From: Carallia brachiata
Taxonomy: Eukaryota; Streptophyta; Magnoliopsida; Malpighiales; Rhizophoraceae
Direction: 5' to 3'
Length of the DNA stretch: 64,000 bases
Assembly: GCA_021464245.1 (NCBI GenBank)
Contig: JADCRB010000047.1
Span: 292,676-356,675 of the forward strand
Of this stretch, positions 12,498-25,500 are shown one piece after another. Position 1 is the stretch's first letter, and every line of letters starts with the position of its first letter. The notes under the pieces are model-generated. The model worked only from the letters and a program-made list of their open reading frames with translations, did not search any database and was not told the DNA's origin. Position numbers and translations under genes: made by a program.

Positions 12498-13316
12498 TGT
12501 TGGGGAAAGGATATGATCACAATAATTACTGATATCAACACAGCAACCAAACAGGCCCCGGTCCCGGATCTGTCCTCTTTCCCTACGGATTAATAAATAG
12601 ACAGGATACTAATTTCACCAGTACCAACAATCACCAACCAAGCAGCAATAATCAGCAGAAAAATAATAATATCGAGACACCAGAATTTTTACGTGGAAAA
12701 CTCCCCGATATGGAGAGAAAACCACGGGACGCTAGTCCAGCAAACTTCCACTATGTAATGGGATCACAGTACAGTCTTTCCAGTACACAACCAGAGTTCA
12801 CCTATACGTACTAGAAATTCATCAAGAAACACATTCTTGGTTCACCAATTCTCTACAATATCTCACACAGACGATATGCTACTAGAAAACGAGAACAATC
12901 TCACCAAATGGTGGAACTACAGTAGAACCCGGAGGGATTAATGGAAGATCTGAACCGTTAGATGTGTAGAGCACGTTCTCAGGATGAACATACTGAAAAA
13001 TGGGCTCGATCGGAGTAAAATCCACCGTTGGATCTTCTGGAATGGCTCCCTTTCTTCTTCCTCTTCTTCTTCCCCGAGCTCCTCCTTCTCTCTTCTGGTT
13101 TTTCAATTTTTATTTTCTCTCTCTTCCTCTCACACACACACAATGCACGACACTCTTCTCTTTCTTCTTATCTTTCTTTTTCTTCTTTCTTTATTCTTTT
13201 TCTCTCTCCATTGTCTCCCACTCTCTCAATTCTTTATTCTTCCTTTTTCTTATTTTATTTCCACTCACTCTCTCTCTCCATTATTTATTCTTTCTTTATT
13301 TGGGGTTGACCCCACA
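12498..13316 (-). repeat. 5' LTR of the copia element
   Basis: 819-bp LTR, 5' relative to the minus-strand element. It is nearly identical to 7658-8469. Differences I can place include single transitions near 12517, 12615 and 12625, three small indels between 12718 and 12860, and several length changes in the CT-rich part. Confidence 0.95.
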
Positions 13317-13345
13317 ACTAGTAGTTATTGGTTAAATAGGAGCAC

Positions 13346-13411
13346 AAGATGCCTGCCAAGGATAAGACCAAGAAGCGGAAGATGCCTGCCAAGGATAAGA
13401 CCAAGAAGCGG
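13346..13411 (+). repeat. Two perfect 33-bp tandem repeats
   Basis: The unit starting AAGATGCCTGCCAAGGATAA occurs twice in a row, with a partial third start at 13412. It lies in the right part of the duplicated SSADH upstream region. The homologous site near 6250 has a single diverged unit. Confidence 0.9.
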
Positions 13412-13819
13412 AAGATGCCTACCGCTGGCAGGATTAGGGATGCCACGCCGTTATTATTATTATTATTATTTTTTTTTTTTTTTTAAAAAGGCCTACCCTT
13501 CTTGAAACTAAAATTCTTGTTGTCAGTTTCTTTTCTTTTTCATTTTTTTCTCCTTCACTTGTGATTTTTTGTTTTTTATACATAACAACAAGTTAAGATC
13601 AAAACTAATGTCTAATAAAAGTAATAGTAGGGACACTCTAATAATTAAAGTATAAATTTTTATTGTAAAAGTTTAAAATTTAAATTTAAAAAAATAGATG
13701 TGAGATTTATAAAAAAAAAGTTTATTATGTAATTTATAATCTAATAATTTTTTAATAAACAAAAAATAATAATAATTTGTTCTATTAAATTGCTTAAGTT
13801 TTTTTTTCAAAATAATTTG

Positions 13820-15071
13820 AAGAAGAGTTGATCATATACTTAGTAAAAAATGCTACATCCGTTATATTCACTTACATCTAAAAATATCTTTGCCACATTG
13901 AGCTCAAAGTCAAACCCTAGCAGGGAAATTGTGCATTAGGACATAAAATAGGTCATGTCACTAAGAATTAGTAGTTAAGATAATACTTGAATATGTGACC
14001 ACCAAAAATGGGCTAAGTTGCTTAAATTTCAAGCTTGCAGACAGCCTGCAAAATAACCTATGTATCGCACCAATAACGAAAATTTTGACAAGAAAATCTG
14101 TGCAACATAAGACGAAATTCAAGCTTCCATTGTCTTTCTTGGAGGAAGTTCATTAATATCCCTTAAAAATACTGTTAAGATGAGAAAAGTGAGTTTCATC
14201 TCATGTAAAATCGGCTGCAAGCATTCTAACCCATCCGTTTCAAGAATTAACATTTGGACATATTTTTTTTTTAAATTCATGTCAACTCGAGTCCTCTTTT
14301 AATCTCAAATAGCTCAAGAAAAGATACCAATCAGAGCAGTCAACCCTAAAACCAAATTGTCTAGGTCATTTCTCGCAAGACCGTCACCTGACTATAATTA
14401 CTTTGCAAGCCCTCATCACTGTCAAAACCATCTTAGCACGGTTATGATTCTGCGGTTATGATTCAATACCATCTTAGCACGGCGCATCATGATTAAAACC
14501 TCTCGTAAGATGGACCCACCCATTCTAACAATGCCTCATTCACAATGCAATAGCCAACTTGAATCCTAAAATCGAAGCAATTTTTTCCTATAAAGAAGGA
14601 ATTGATATCGTGCACAGGTTTGAACTCGGACAAATTTACAATTACATGCAAACTTTCTACCAAATTCCCGCCTCATATATTCTGCATGATTTTGTTTCTG
14701 ATTCTATGGTATGGAGCAATTAGAATCTATTTGTCCCTAAACCTTTTTTTTTTTTCAAAACAGTTATAGTTTTTGTTCTAATATTTTATCGGTTTTGATT
14801 TGAGTCTAATTCAATTGCGATTTGGTTCCAAACTTCAATAAATTTTCTTAATTTTTTAAAATAAAAGAGAAAATAAATATCTTAATCTTTTCCACTTTTG
14901 TGGGTTTAAATTTCCTTGAGTTTTTGGTTATTACTGCAAAAGGCATAAACTCATATCTATGAAAGGTAAAGTTTTTATAAAGAATGCGTTTGTCCTAATT
15001 AATGCTAAGTCCATTCCCATTTAACCATTCTACTACTCAACTCAGCATGTCTGCAACTCTAATAATAATAA
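13820..15071. other. Intergenic, no feature recognised
   Basis: AT-rich spacer. I see no ORF with coding character, RNA gene or clear element ends. Bases 14100-14650 are less AT-rich and may be an old repeat, but I cannot name it. Confidence 0.5.
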
Positions 15072-15614
15072 GGTTAAATGTGTTTTAATTTCTTATAGTT
15101 CGGTTATTTTTTATTTTACTCCCTATGATTTTAATTTAGATATTAAACTTCTTATAATTTTTAATTTTGACAATCAATCTTCTAACTGCAATTTTTTCAA
15201 TCTATTAATAAAAATTAATTATAACTATATTTTATGATAGTAAGTATTTTATTATATTTCACATAAATGTTAATCATAAATACTGTTCATGATTATTATC
15301 TTAAATACGTGTATATCAATATGTCCAATATACTGAAAACAAAAAAAATTGCAAATGAAATAATATAGAATGTAATCAAAATATACACTAAAATTCAATT
15401 TAAAAAATATATGACATATTTTTTAATAAAAAAAAATAACATTTATAAAACGATATAATTTTGACTAACTTCTGTTAATAGATTTAAAAAATTGTTGTTA
15501 GGGGGTTAATTTCCAAAATTAGAAACCACAGAGGGGTTAATGCATAAATTGAAATTACAAAGAGGTAACATACAAAACAACCAAACCACGTAGAGTTAAA
15601 ATGCATTTAACTTT
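15072..15614. mobile_element. Non-autonomous inverted-repeat element
   Basis: About 540 bp with long imperfect terminal inverted repeats. The left end reads AAGGTTAAATGTGTTTTAAT and the right end, reversed, reads TAAAGTTAAATGCATTTTAA. Similarity continues inwards for about 150 bp on each side. Both ends sit in ATA/TAA-rich sequence, so the target duplication cannot be read with confidence. No coding capacity. Confidence 0.75.
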
Positions 15615-17340
15615 AATATAATAATAATAATAATAATAATAAGTTTATCACTCGAAGTAATATTCTAATAGTAATTTGAAGTACTTTTTCGTATTTATGA
15701 GTTGGATTTGAGTTTTAGTAACAGTTTCTAGAGGCTTTAATCTTCGAATTTATCTATTTTGATTGTTAACTGCACGTCACTAATTTCAAACTCGATAATC
15801 ATTATGGTCGATTTAGGAAGACTCATTCGATCTAATAGTATTCAAATAGTAAATTTATTCGTATGAATTAAATTGAATGAGATATATAAATAAAAATTAT
15901 TCTAATTTTTACTTACAAATCTAATGATCTAGAGATTTTTTTTCTTTTCGAAACAAAAATGATAAAAATAATAGTCCTGATCAAGCCGTTTCTTCTCTTC
16001 TTTTGAACCTTTTCTTCCTCTGGCCTCGTCATAACCACAACAAATTCGATCTTCCGTGTGGTTGAATTTTCTAGTCAGTCGTTCAAAAGACTAGAAGGGG
16101 TATGAAAATTTGGGGTAGAATTTATGATTTTAAATTTTGAAAAAACAAACAATTTTTTTAATTTTATTTTATATACAATTTACCTGTCTATGAAACAGTT
16201 AAACGTCACGTAATTAATGACTTGTTAATATACTAAACAATAAGTAAAAAGACAAAAAGTTTCATATACTTTTGTTAATACTTTACTTTAGAATTTAGTC
16301 GAAGTATTTTATTATAATATATTTTATTTTACTTATAATAATTTTTATTAGGAGAAAGAAAATTGATAATTCTACGGATAATAAATATGAATTTCAATAA
16401 AATATCTCGGTACCAAGAGGGAGAATCACTCATTCTAATTGTTATTTTCTTAATACAAAAATAGTTAACCTGGTGCCTCCATTATTGATCAAATGGTACT
16501 AATTTTGATTTTTCTATATACAAAACCTTATAAAGTTATACTACAAAACTAAGTAGATCTACAAAAGTGGGTTCATGATTAAAAATTTGATTTTCAACAA
16601 ATTTCATTTCGAATTTTAATTCTGCTAAATTTTTTATGGTTTGAAGTTATTTTCTGAGATTAAGATAAAAAAAACTTTCCTACTCTTAACTTTTTTCTAA
16701 TAAAAAAATGAAAAAACTATAAGCCCAAGTGGTCCGGTTCTAATAATATTCATAAGAAAGAAACAAGAAAACGTGTTTATGCGTTGTTTTGACCGACCCT
16801 CTTCTCTCATTGATTGGTCTGGTCAGTCTCTCTCTCTCTCTCTCTAAACTCAGTCATCACTGTCAGACGCATGTAGATAGAGAGAGAAACTGCGAGTCTG
16901 TCTTTAATGCTGTGTATGTAAGCCGTCTAGAGAGATAAACAAATAAAGAGGAAAGAGGCAGGCAAGCAGGCAGGCCCATCCTCAGCTCTTTACAATATCC
17001 AAAGTCAAAACAATACAACTCCAAGCATATATTATTATTATTATTATTATTATCTTCATAATAATATTATTATCTTTGTCTGTCTCTCTCTCTCCCCCAA
17101 GAAAATTTCATAGCTTTTCATCATCTCCTGATTTATTGTGATCTCCACCATCTCTCCATCTGTCTCTATATGTATATGTCTGGCTAAAGTTTTAATCTTT
17201 TTGTTTTTGTGTTTCCTTTGTTGGGTCTCCTGTTTTTGCTTTAATTGAGTCTTGGAGAAGCAAAAGCCCTCTGTTGTTTGGTTGTGTTGGGTGGGGAAAG
17301 AAACTGAGTCTCCTCCTCCTTCCTTACGTTTGTTCATCTG
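15615..17340. other. Intergenic and ALIS promoter/5' leader region
   Basis: AT-rich DNA up to about 16780, then CT repeats (16827-16845), an ATT microsatellite (17030-17052) and CT-rich sequence leading to the ATG at 17341. CT-rich leaders are common in plant genes. A TATA-like CATATATTA at about 17025 is a weak candidate. I see no other gene. Confidence 0.45.
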
Positions 17341-20300
17341 ATGAGTAACAATACGCCTTCTTCGAGTGCAACAGGCAATGGATCCGCCGATTCCGCTGCT
17401 CCTAGGAGGAACACTAAGCGACCCAAATGTGATCTTCTTTTCTTTTGCCTTTATTAATTCTCCTTTTTTTTTTTAATATCTTGTGGGGGTTTTTGTTTTT
17501 TGTTTTGTTTTGCTATTTCTAGTAAATCTACGACTACCCACTTGCAATTCTGTATGATATTATGTGTTCAATTTGCAAAAAGAAAAAAAGAAAAAACTTT
17601 TGACTTAATTTAGTTGCTCCCATGTGGAACTTTTATTATGTATCTTTTTGTGAGATTAACTTTTGAACAATTATTTCGGCAATTTGGGTTTCCTTTTAGA
17701 GTTTTACCTTTCTTGCTCAGTGGGTTTTTGCTTTATTGCTGCTTCATATTAAGTTATGTTGCATTCGATTTTGTGTGTGTGATCCTTTTTCTTTTTTACA
17801 TATGTTTTTCTCCTGATTTGTTTGTTTCCTTGTTTGACTGGCATGTTGTTTTGCATTGATCTGTGATTTTTCCCCTTGTTCCTCCAACTGCTTGATTGAT
17901 CTAATTCTTTGTTCGATTACTTCAACTTTGTTTAATGGAAACTATCATGTAATTATGTTACTCGAACTTTATTAATGATCTCAATCGGGTTTGATGGGGC
18001 ACATCGTGATTGCAAACTGTGAACTGAGGCCTCATCCATTTGTTATGGACGAAACAAAATAGCGAAAAAAAAAACAAAGGAAAATCTTCAAGCTGTGTGC
18101 TGTTAATTTGAAAGCAAGGAAATGATGTGGAGTGAGTTAAAGATGTGATTTTGATCAAAACTAGAGAAACTACTGAGCAGTTTGCTGATCGCTATGTCCA
18201 AGTGCAATTAGTGGACCCTATTTCTTAGGCTATTTTATTGATAAAATTTCAGATTCAAGGTTTACCCAACAAGAACTTCCAGCTTGCAAGCCAATTCTTA
18301 CGCCAAAATGGGTGAGATTTTGTCTACATTGCTGCTTATCAGGTCTTTTTATTAGATACCATGGCTAGTATTAACAGTTTGAATGTCCATCTTCAGGTGA
18401 TTTCAGCATTCATGCTTGTTAGCATTGTCTTCATTCCCATTGGAGTTGCTGCCTTGTTTGCTTCACGAGATGTAAGCTTGAATGGGACTTATTTTCTTTT
18501 GCATTGTCATTATTTGTTATTGTTTTGCCATTGAATACGGATCTCTTTGTTTTCATCAGGTTGTGGAAATAGTTGATCGGTATGATACTCTATGCATTCC
18601 TTCACAAAATAGAACTGATAAGGTTGGATTTATACAAAGCTCTGACAATAAAACATGCAACAGAAGATTAACAGTAAGGCTGTTTCTTTGATATTTACCA
18701 TTTATTGCTATCAATCGGACTACCATTGTTTTTCTCAAGTTTGTATTTGTTCTATTCTGTGGAGTTTGTATCACCTGTTACCAGCTGTTTTATTGATCAC
18801 AAGCTACTGCAAAATCTATTCCTAAAGCATTGTTTGTTCTGAAAGTTTCCTTTATTATTAAATTTTCAATTATAGAAATGGATTATCAATTTTATCTGGA
18901 TTGTTCTTAAAAACATCTGTTGTATGCATTATTAGGTTACAAAGCACATGAAGCAACCTATATATGTGTATTATCAGCTGGATAACTTCTACCAGAATCA
19001 TCGCAGGTATGTTTCTAATACTCCTTCAAAGAAAAACAGGATGTATTTATAAATGGTGGATAGTTAAGTGGGATACTGGGATTGTTCAATGCAATCTTGT
19101 TCTACCATTAACCATAATAGTATTTGATATTAAGCTTTAGAAGTGAGCAGATCATAGCATATTGTACTGAATTGTATTCTTAATCTCATTTTTTAATTTT
19201 CAAAAAGAAAAAAACGGCAGTATTGTTTTCATGTTCAGAAATGGCCAAATAAATAGTTTAATCCTGAACTTGCCTTCCATTCTTGATTTCTTTGCTCAAA
19301 AATTACTACTTTGGACCTCAACTATCATTTAAGGTAGTAAAATTGATTGTCTTCCACTATGGGAGCTTGGTTTTCTTTTGATTCTTAAAAATGTGGCGTT
19401 AAGTCACGTGTATGCTGTTGTTTATCTAGGTATGTGAAGAGCCGAAGTGATACACAGTTGAAAAATCCAAGTGATGAGAATGATACAAGTACTTGTGAGC
19501 CAGAAGATACCGTCAATGGAAGCGCAATTGTACCCTGCGGCCTAATAGCTTGGAGTTTGTTTAATGATACTTACAGCTTCTTCCGCAACAATTCAGAGTT
19601 AACACTGAACAAGAAGGATATCTCATGGAAGAGTGATAGAGACCATAAGTTCGGTAAAAATGTCTATCCAAAGAACTTCCAAAGTGGAGGAATCATTGGT
19701 GGTAAACAGCTTAATGAATCATTACCAGTAAGCCTCTGACAACTTCATATCTTATTTCGTGTGTTATCGTGGAGTTTGGCAATTGAATTGATCAGTCTGT
19801 TATTGATACCCTGTTCTTATTGTGGTGGAAAAGGTGCTTTGTTCACGGGTTCTTTGAAGGCCTGTAGTTTTAGTCACAGAGGTCTTGCTACTTGTTTTTT
19901 CTTGCTCTTTTTTATTCATCTGATCCTTGAGTTTTGTTAATTTAAGAGATGATTGATTGATCAAAGCTTAGTTATGTAAACCCATGTTTGTCACCAAGCT
20001 GAATAGCTTCTGTTTGACTTCATTCTCAGTTAGACATCACCTAGGCCTAGGAATGTTAATGCTGTTCTAGTGAGTGCTTTGTTCGAAAAGCAGGAGGGGA
20101 GGATGAAAAGGAATTGGGAAATCTGCGAGAAATGGCAAGACACGCAGGATTGGACCTTAAATTTCAATTCGCATTGCAATTTCTCCAGTGATATTGTTTG
20201 ATTTTTGTAGATGAATGAGGCACTTAATATTAGGGTTGTTTAGCTTTGATTTGAAATTGATATCGAATGCGTGACCTCAGCCAAAATGGTGACCTTCGAA

Positions 20301-22331
20301 ATGATACTGATGCAACTGATGAAGTTTCACTAGATACATTCAAAAATACATATAACAAGCAACTTAAAGTAGAATTCTAAACCACATTATATTTATAATT
20401 TGCCTGCTATCTAATTAAAGCACCCCCCCTTCTCTACTTTCTCCATTGAATAATTGAGGGCCTATTTCATTTACTTGTTCAATATTACTGTTGCTGGTTG
20501 TTGGTTGCTGCTACTGCTGATTACTGTTACTGATTGCTAATTGTTGATTGTTAATTGCTGTTGTCTGTTACTGATTACTAAAAAAACTAATGAAGTGTTT
20601 GATTAATTTTGTATTTGCTGTTGCTGTTAAATAACTAAATGATTGATTTAAACATTTAATTTATATTAATATATTGTATTAATAAAATTATCTTTATATT
20701 TCATAATTTTTATTTTTAGAACAAATATTTTATAAGTAATATTAAGAATTTTCTCACTTAATTTTTATTTTTTCAAAAAAATATTAATGTTTACTAGATA
20801 ATAAAAAATATAATTTTTGAAATATTTTTTAAATACCAATATTAATGAAAATTTGAAGTAAAAAAAATATTTACAAATTATTAAAAAATAAAAGTGTTAC
20901 GTTTATATAAATATCGATGAAGTTTAATAACTACTAACAAATCATATTCAAGCGGTAAGTAAAAAAATTATGAATTTATATAAATATTATTTGAGGGTAT
21001 TTTAGTCTATATAAATTATTATTAATATTAAAAACTGAAAAGTAACTCAAAAAGTAGTAAAAAATAACTTTGAGCTACTTTTCAATCAACTACTTTTAGG
21101 ATGTCATATAAAGAAATAAGCAGAATCAAACAGCAGCTCAAAAAAATTAATAAAACACTCATCTCTTTACTTTTGAAAAATGAAATACCAATGTATCATC
21201 CTAAATGCTAACCCAAACATCCCCTTAAGTAGCTCTTACTAAGTCTTTGCATGGTCATCAAAAGGCACTCTTAACTAGAATTGCTTCTGGCCATTGACAG
21301 CTGCCTTACTGATTGAGTGTGTTTTGGTGCAATAGCTGAGCAAGCAGGAGGACCTCATCGTCTGGATGCGAACTGCAGCTCTGCCAACATTCAGAAAATT
21401 GTATGGTAAGATAGAGGTGGATCTCCAGCCAAATGATGTCATAGATGTGGCATTGGAGAACAACTATAACACTTACAGTTTCGATGGAAAGAAGAAACTT
21501 GTGCTTTCCACCACAAGCTGGCTTGGCGGAAAGAATGACTTTCTTGGCATTGCTTATCTCACTGTTGGGGGCTTGTGTTTCTTTTTGGCCATGTGTTTCA
21601 CCGTCGTATACCTAGTCAAGCCCAGGTAACTTTCTCAACACATTTACTCAACATATGCTGTAATTGAATATTCTTAATACCAAAGCTAGTGAGGTTGTCC
21701 ATTAGTTAAGGGAAAAAAACAGAAGAAGAAAAAGGAAAGAGCGGAGTTAGTGAGGTTGTCCATTAGTTAAGGGAAAAAAACAGAAGAAGAAAAAGGAAAG
21801 AGCGGATGTCAAAAGTTGCTCGTTGAGCTCTTATGTGCTGTGAGCTTTTGTCTGAAGCTTGTTTGACTTCCTATCTAGTTGACATTACGGTGCCATCTTA
21901 CCTTTGTTTATGGAAAACTGAATCATGTTGATCCAATAGGGGATGTTGACTATATGATAATGGATGAATTTTAAATTGAGGGATGTTATTTTTTTCTGTG
22001 CACGTTATGCTAACTTAAATTTCAAGCTCCCAAAACATCACGACTTGAGAAAACCTTCTTAACAAGTTCTATCTTGTGCAAGTTGCAAATGTAATGGTTT
22101 AAGATGCAAAAGTTCATCTGCCATCCTAATTTGCTCACCTTAGAGATAGAGAGCGCAGTGTCTGCAGATTTATGCATGCTACTTGTTATTTATATGCACA
22201 ACTAACTTGCTTTAAGCGCATAGGCTGATGTTTAAGTTATTTCTGACTCTGATTATTTCCTGCTGTGTTATCTCAGGCGGCTTGGAGATCCATCGTATTT
22301 ATCATGGAACAGGAGTCCCGGAGGGCGCTGA
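17341..22331 (+). CDS. ALIS: ALA-interacting subunit (CDC50/LEM3 family), beta subunit of P4-ATPase flippases
   Basis: Beta subunit needed for ER exit and activity of aminophospholipid flippases (ALA P4-ATPases). Exons: 17341-17428, 18253-18311, 18397-18471, 18560-18673, 18936-19006, 19430-19727, 21336-21625, 22277-22331. All introns are GT-AG and phases agree, giving 349 aa, the usual plant ALIS length. The architecture is typical: a short Ser/Asn-rich cytosolic N-terminus with the QQELPACKPILTP motif, a first membrane span about residues 50-70, a large lumenal domain with conserved Cys and several NxS/T sites (NDT, NNS), the VPCGLIAWS motif, and a second span about residues 304-327 followed by VKPR. 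Intron 6 (19728-21335) is 1.6 kb and carries repeat-derived DNA. The gene converges on the methyltransferase gene. It resembles the ALIS1/3/5 clade; I do not assign the paralog number. Confidence 0.95.
20455..21225. mobile_element. Probable degraded non-autonomous element in ALIS intron 6
   Basis: Opens with GGGCCTATTTCATTTACTTG and GCTGTTGCTG-type repeats. Near its other end it has a roughly inverted counterpart (AGCAGCTCAAAAAAATTAAT, then a CCAAACATCCCC motif). The inner part is very AT-rich. Ends and target duplication are not clear, so class is unassigned. Confidence 0.4.
21687..21806 (+). repeat. Tandem duplication of a 61-bp unit in ALIS intron 7
   Basis: The segment starting TAGTGAGGTTGTCCATTAG at 21687 repeats perfectly at 21748, running through the AAGAGCGGA end. 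Lack of divergence indicates a recent duplication. It is inside the intron, 62 bp after the exon 7 donor. Confidence 0.95.
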
Positions 22332-22581
22332 TGAAGTGCTCGTGGAAACTCATTGTATCACCTCTCCTTGTGTTTAATGTAATCTACCTGTCGTTCAATA
22401 TGTGAAATCTAATCTTGTAGACACCACTGAAACTTTTTTTCTATTTTTAATGATTCGAGAGATAAGAGTAAGACACAGTTAATATTTCTTGTTTGTATTC
22501 TGTTACGCATCATTCACTTTAACTACAGATTATTTATACTTTCATTTGCATTCTATGCTCTACAGAATGTTTATACTTTCA

Positions 22582-25500
22582 TCATGTTACTCTCAATAAT
22601 ATGTTTGAAAGGTATGTGCCTTCTGGATAAGTTGGGTCAATCGGATGGTCAGAGGCTGCTCCTGCTTGTCTTATTACCGTGATTTTCCTTCCTGCCATTG
22701 ATGCAGCTCCCTGTTGAAAATTTGAAAACCGAAAAAAGGTCAAATAAAGGGAGTCGGGAGGCACATACTTTCTACGCTTGCTACATGCTGGCTACCAAAC
22801 AAGAACCCGCATGCAACATGAAGATCAAACTTGATACTTGGAAAAAGTCTAGCTATCAATTAAGAAACCAAGTACCGGTCATGATACTTGGGATTGTGAA
22901 GAATAAAATGTGACGGCCATGTTACCAGAGAGAGAGAGAGAGAGTATTCACTGTTAAGAGCAGTAACAGTGGCAAATGGTGTTAAGACGCTCACCAGTCT
23001 CGCTTCAAAGATAATGACGCAAACAGCAGGAAAGACTACTTGCCTGGAGAACGCGCAAGAACATTCCACTCTGTGTCATGGCTCCCGAACATGAACAGGT
23101 CATAAGAAGACCGCCCTTCTTCGTCAATTTCATAGCTAAGGAATTCAAGTTTCGATACATCCCCGATGCATTTTGCAAGACCTGCCAAGGAAGACCACAA
23201 ATTAGGAAAGATTACTGGCGTGGAATGACGATATTGGCAGTGACATAATAAACTACCCTATACGGTGTCAACCAACATGCTGAATGACCACATCAATCTC
23301 AATATGTGCCTTCGAATGTCAAGGGAAAAAAAAAAAAAATGCCCTCGGTCAAAAATATTCCCGTGCAGATATGCACCAATTTGATACGGTAATGAAAAAA
23401 AATATTTGCTTCAATCCAGTCCAGTTCTGACGTAGCTAGTTGTTGATGTTGGTATCTTGAGTGAAAAAGCATTGAAGTGAAAGAATGAGGATTGTTTTTT
23501 TGCTCATTAATGTCAAGAAACCCAATTAAAAACAATCATTAGTTTGAGAGGGTATTCTGAGACAAACAGAATGGTGCCACGGTCAATGCAAAAAGGTGCT
23601 TCGACTTAAGATTGCACGATGGCATTATGTCATTTTAAAACCAACTTATTGGAAGCCAAATCCAGCTGAGACTTGCTCAACACACAAAATGACGTAAGAT
23701 TCTCAATTGTGATGAATTGTATATAGAACTCTGGTTGGTCATGGTTAGATGTAGCAGCCAAACTAACCTTCCATCCGTTCCAGCTCACAATCAATTGTGT
23801 GAAAATGGACCAACCAAAACAGTTTATATTAGTTGATTTAGGCCTTACAGGTTTCAAGCATTTAGACCTAACCTTTTTGCTTGGTGCTAACTTGGGAGGA
23901 TCCAGAATAACTATATCCCATGATTCGTTTCTGGCAACAGCACACTTCATAAACTCAGTTGCATCTTTTCTTAAGAATGAAATTGTTTCAGGATTGAAGT
24001 TGTTAAGAAGAATATTCTCTCTAGCAAGCTCCAGAGCAGGCAACGATGTATCAACACCTGAAAGAGCATAAGAATTTAAATAACTTGGCAGAACATGGAT
24101 CTTGGGCTGCCCACCTCCAACAAGTCCAAAAATAATGTAAATATATGGTTAATATGCAAAAATATCACTAATTTTACTTAAAGTAATAAATTTAGCACTA
24201 ACTTTACAAAGTAACAAATTTAGCACCAACTTTACCTAAAGTAACAAATCTAGCACTCTGTGAAATTTCTTGAACAGAATTTATCTGTTTCGATGATATA
24301 ATATTAATTTATATGATTATTATGTCATCGAAACAGACATATTTATATAAATCTGTTATTCAAACTGATAGATTCTTTTCATATAAAATTATTACGTGCT
24401 ACATTTATTACTTCAAGTAAAATTGGCGCTAGATTTGTTACTTTTTAAAGTTAGTGTTAGATTTTTTACTTCAAGTAAAGTTGGTGATATTTTTGTATAT
24501 TAACCCTAAAATATATGGTCTAAAGCACATTATAAGAACATGAAAGGAAAAAAAAAGAATAATAGTTCGCTGGAGAACATTTCGCTATCAGGCTTTTTCT
24601 CTATCTTCTCTAATCCTTTTGTTTGAATAGATTCAATAATAAACTTGATTTCGCTAGCTAACCTATAACCACAAAAGCATATGAAAATTCAAATTTTAAC
24701 TTTGTGTTGAGCATTTATTGAAGCTTGTGTTTATCTTAGTTTGCAACACTATCATTATGGCATTTGAATAACTTTGAACCTGCTCAATATGTCAACGACT
24801 GGGGTTGGAATTTATGAAGTATGACTTGTCAAAAATGTAAAAGAAGATTATATAGACAAACCAAACAGATAGCAATAATGCATTGTCCAAGCAAGTGAAT
24901 AGAAATGGAGCATTCTGAAAGTATTGAGAAAAGCGAATCGAGAAAAGGAAAAGGAAAGCAGCAAATCTATACCTGTGACATGTATGGCACCTCCATGTGC
25001 TGCGTTTAGTGCAAAGCCACCACTGTAACAACAAATGTCAAGAACTTTCTGGCCATATGAAATTGTGGATATGAATTGGCGATTTTCACGCTGATCAGCA
25101 TAAAATCCAGTCTTCTGGCCCACCATAGAAATTGCATAAGATATCCCATTTTCCACAACCTGATGCATTATAAATTGGAGCATGGGATCAAATGCTGATA
25201 GTTCATGCATTCATGCAGAAACTCTGGCAGCTACTGCAGAGAGGCATATGGCCATCTCAGTTTAGGTTTGAGGGAGAGAGAAAGTGAGAACAGGGGAAAT
25301 ACCCAACACTGTTTTCTGATCAGTCTAATAATTGTTTTAATAAGATATTTTGTTCACTGTTTTATATTAAGACTGCAGGAGAGCATGATTTTAGCCTGGG
25401 ATTGGCAGACACTCTGGATAAAAATGTTATAATTAATAACTTTGCCTCAAATTAGCAAAAAGGGACAGAAAAGAAATTATTATTCTTTGAAAGTCTTGGA

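Larger units (their letters stand above)
7658..13316 (-). mobile_element. Ty1/copia LTR retrotransposon, full length, coding region decayed
   Basis: A 5659-bp element on the minus strand with two LTRs, a tRNA-Met primer site, a polypurine tract, and gag-protease-integrase-RT-RNase H in copia order. The 5-bp target duplication ACTAG lies at 7653-7657 and 13317-13321. LTRs start TGTTGGGG and end ACCCCACA on the plus strand. The clean substitutions between the LTRs, outside low-complexity DNA, are few and are nearly all transitions, so insertion was fairly recent. Yet the coding region carries several frameshifts, so this copy cannot make its own intact polyprotein. It landed inside the duplicated SSADH promoter. 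Confidence 0.97.
7157..13820. repeat. Segmental duplication, copy B, interrupted by the copia element
   Basis: Second copy of the SSADH 5' region. The left part is 7157-7657 and the right part resumes at 13322 directly after the target-site duplication. Removing the retrotransposon and one ACTAG joins GCTAGTAG to TTATTGG, matching the uninterrupted copy near 5990. No exon 2 or later SSADH exon follows the duplicated exon 1, so only the 5' end of the gene was copied. Confidence 0.8.
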
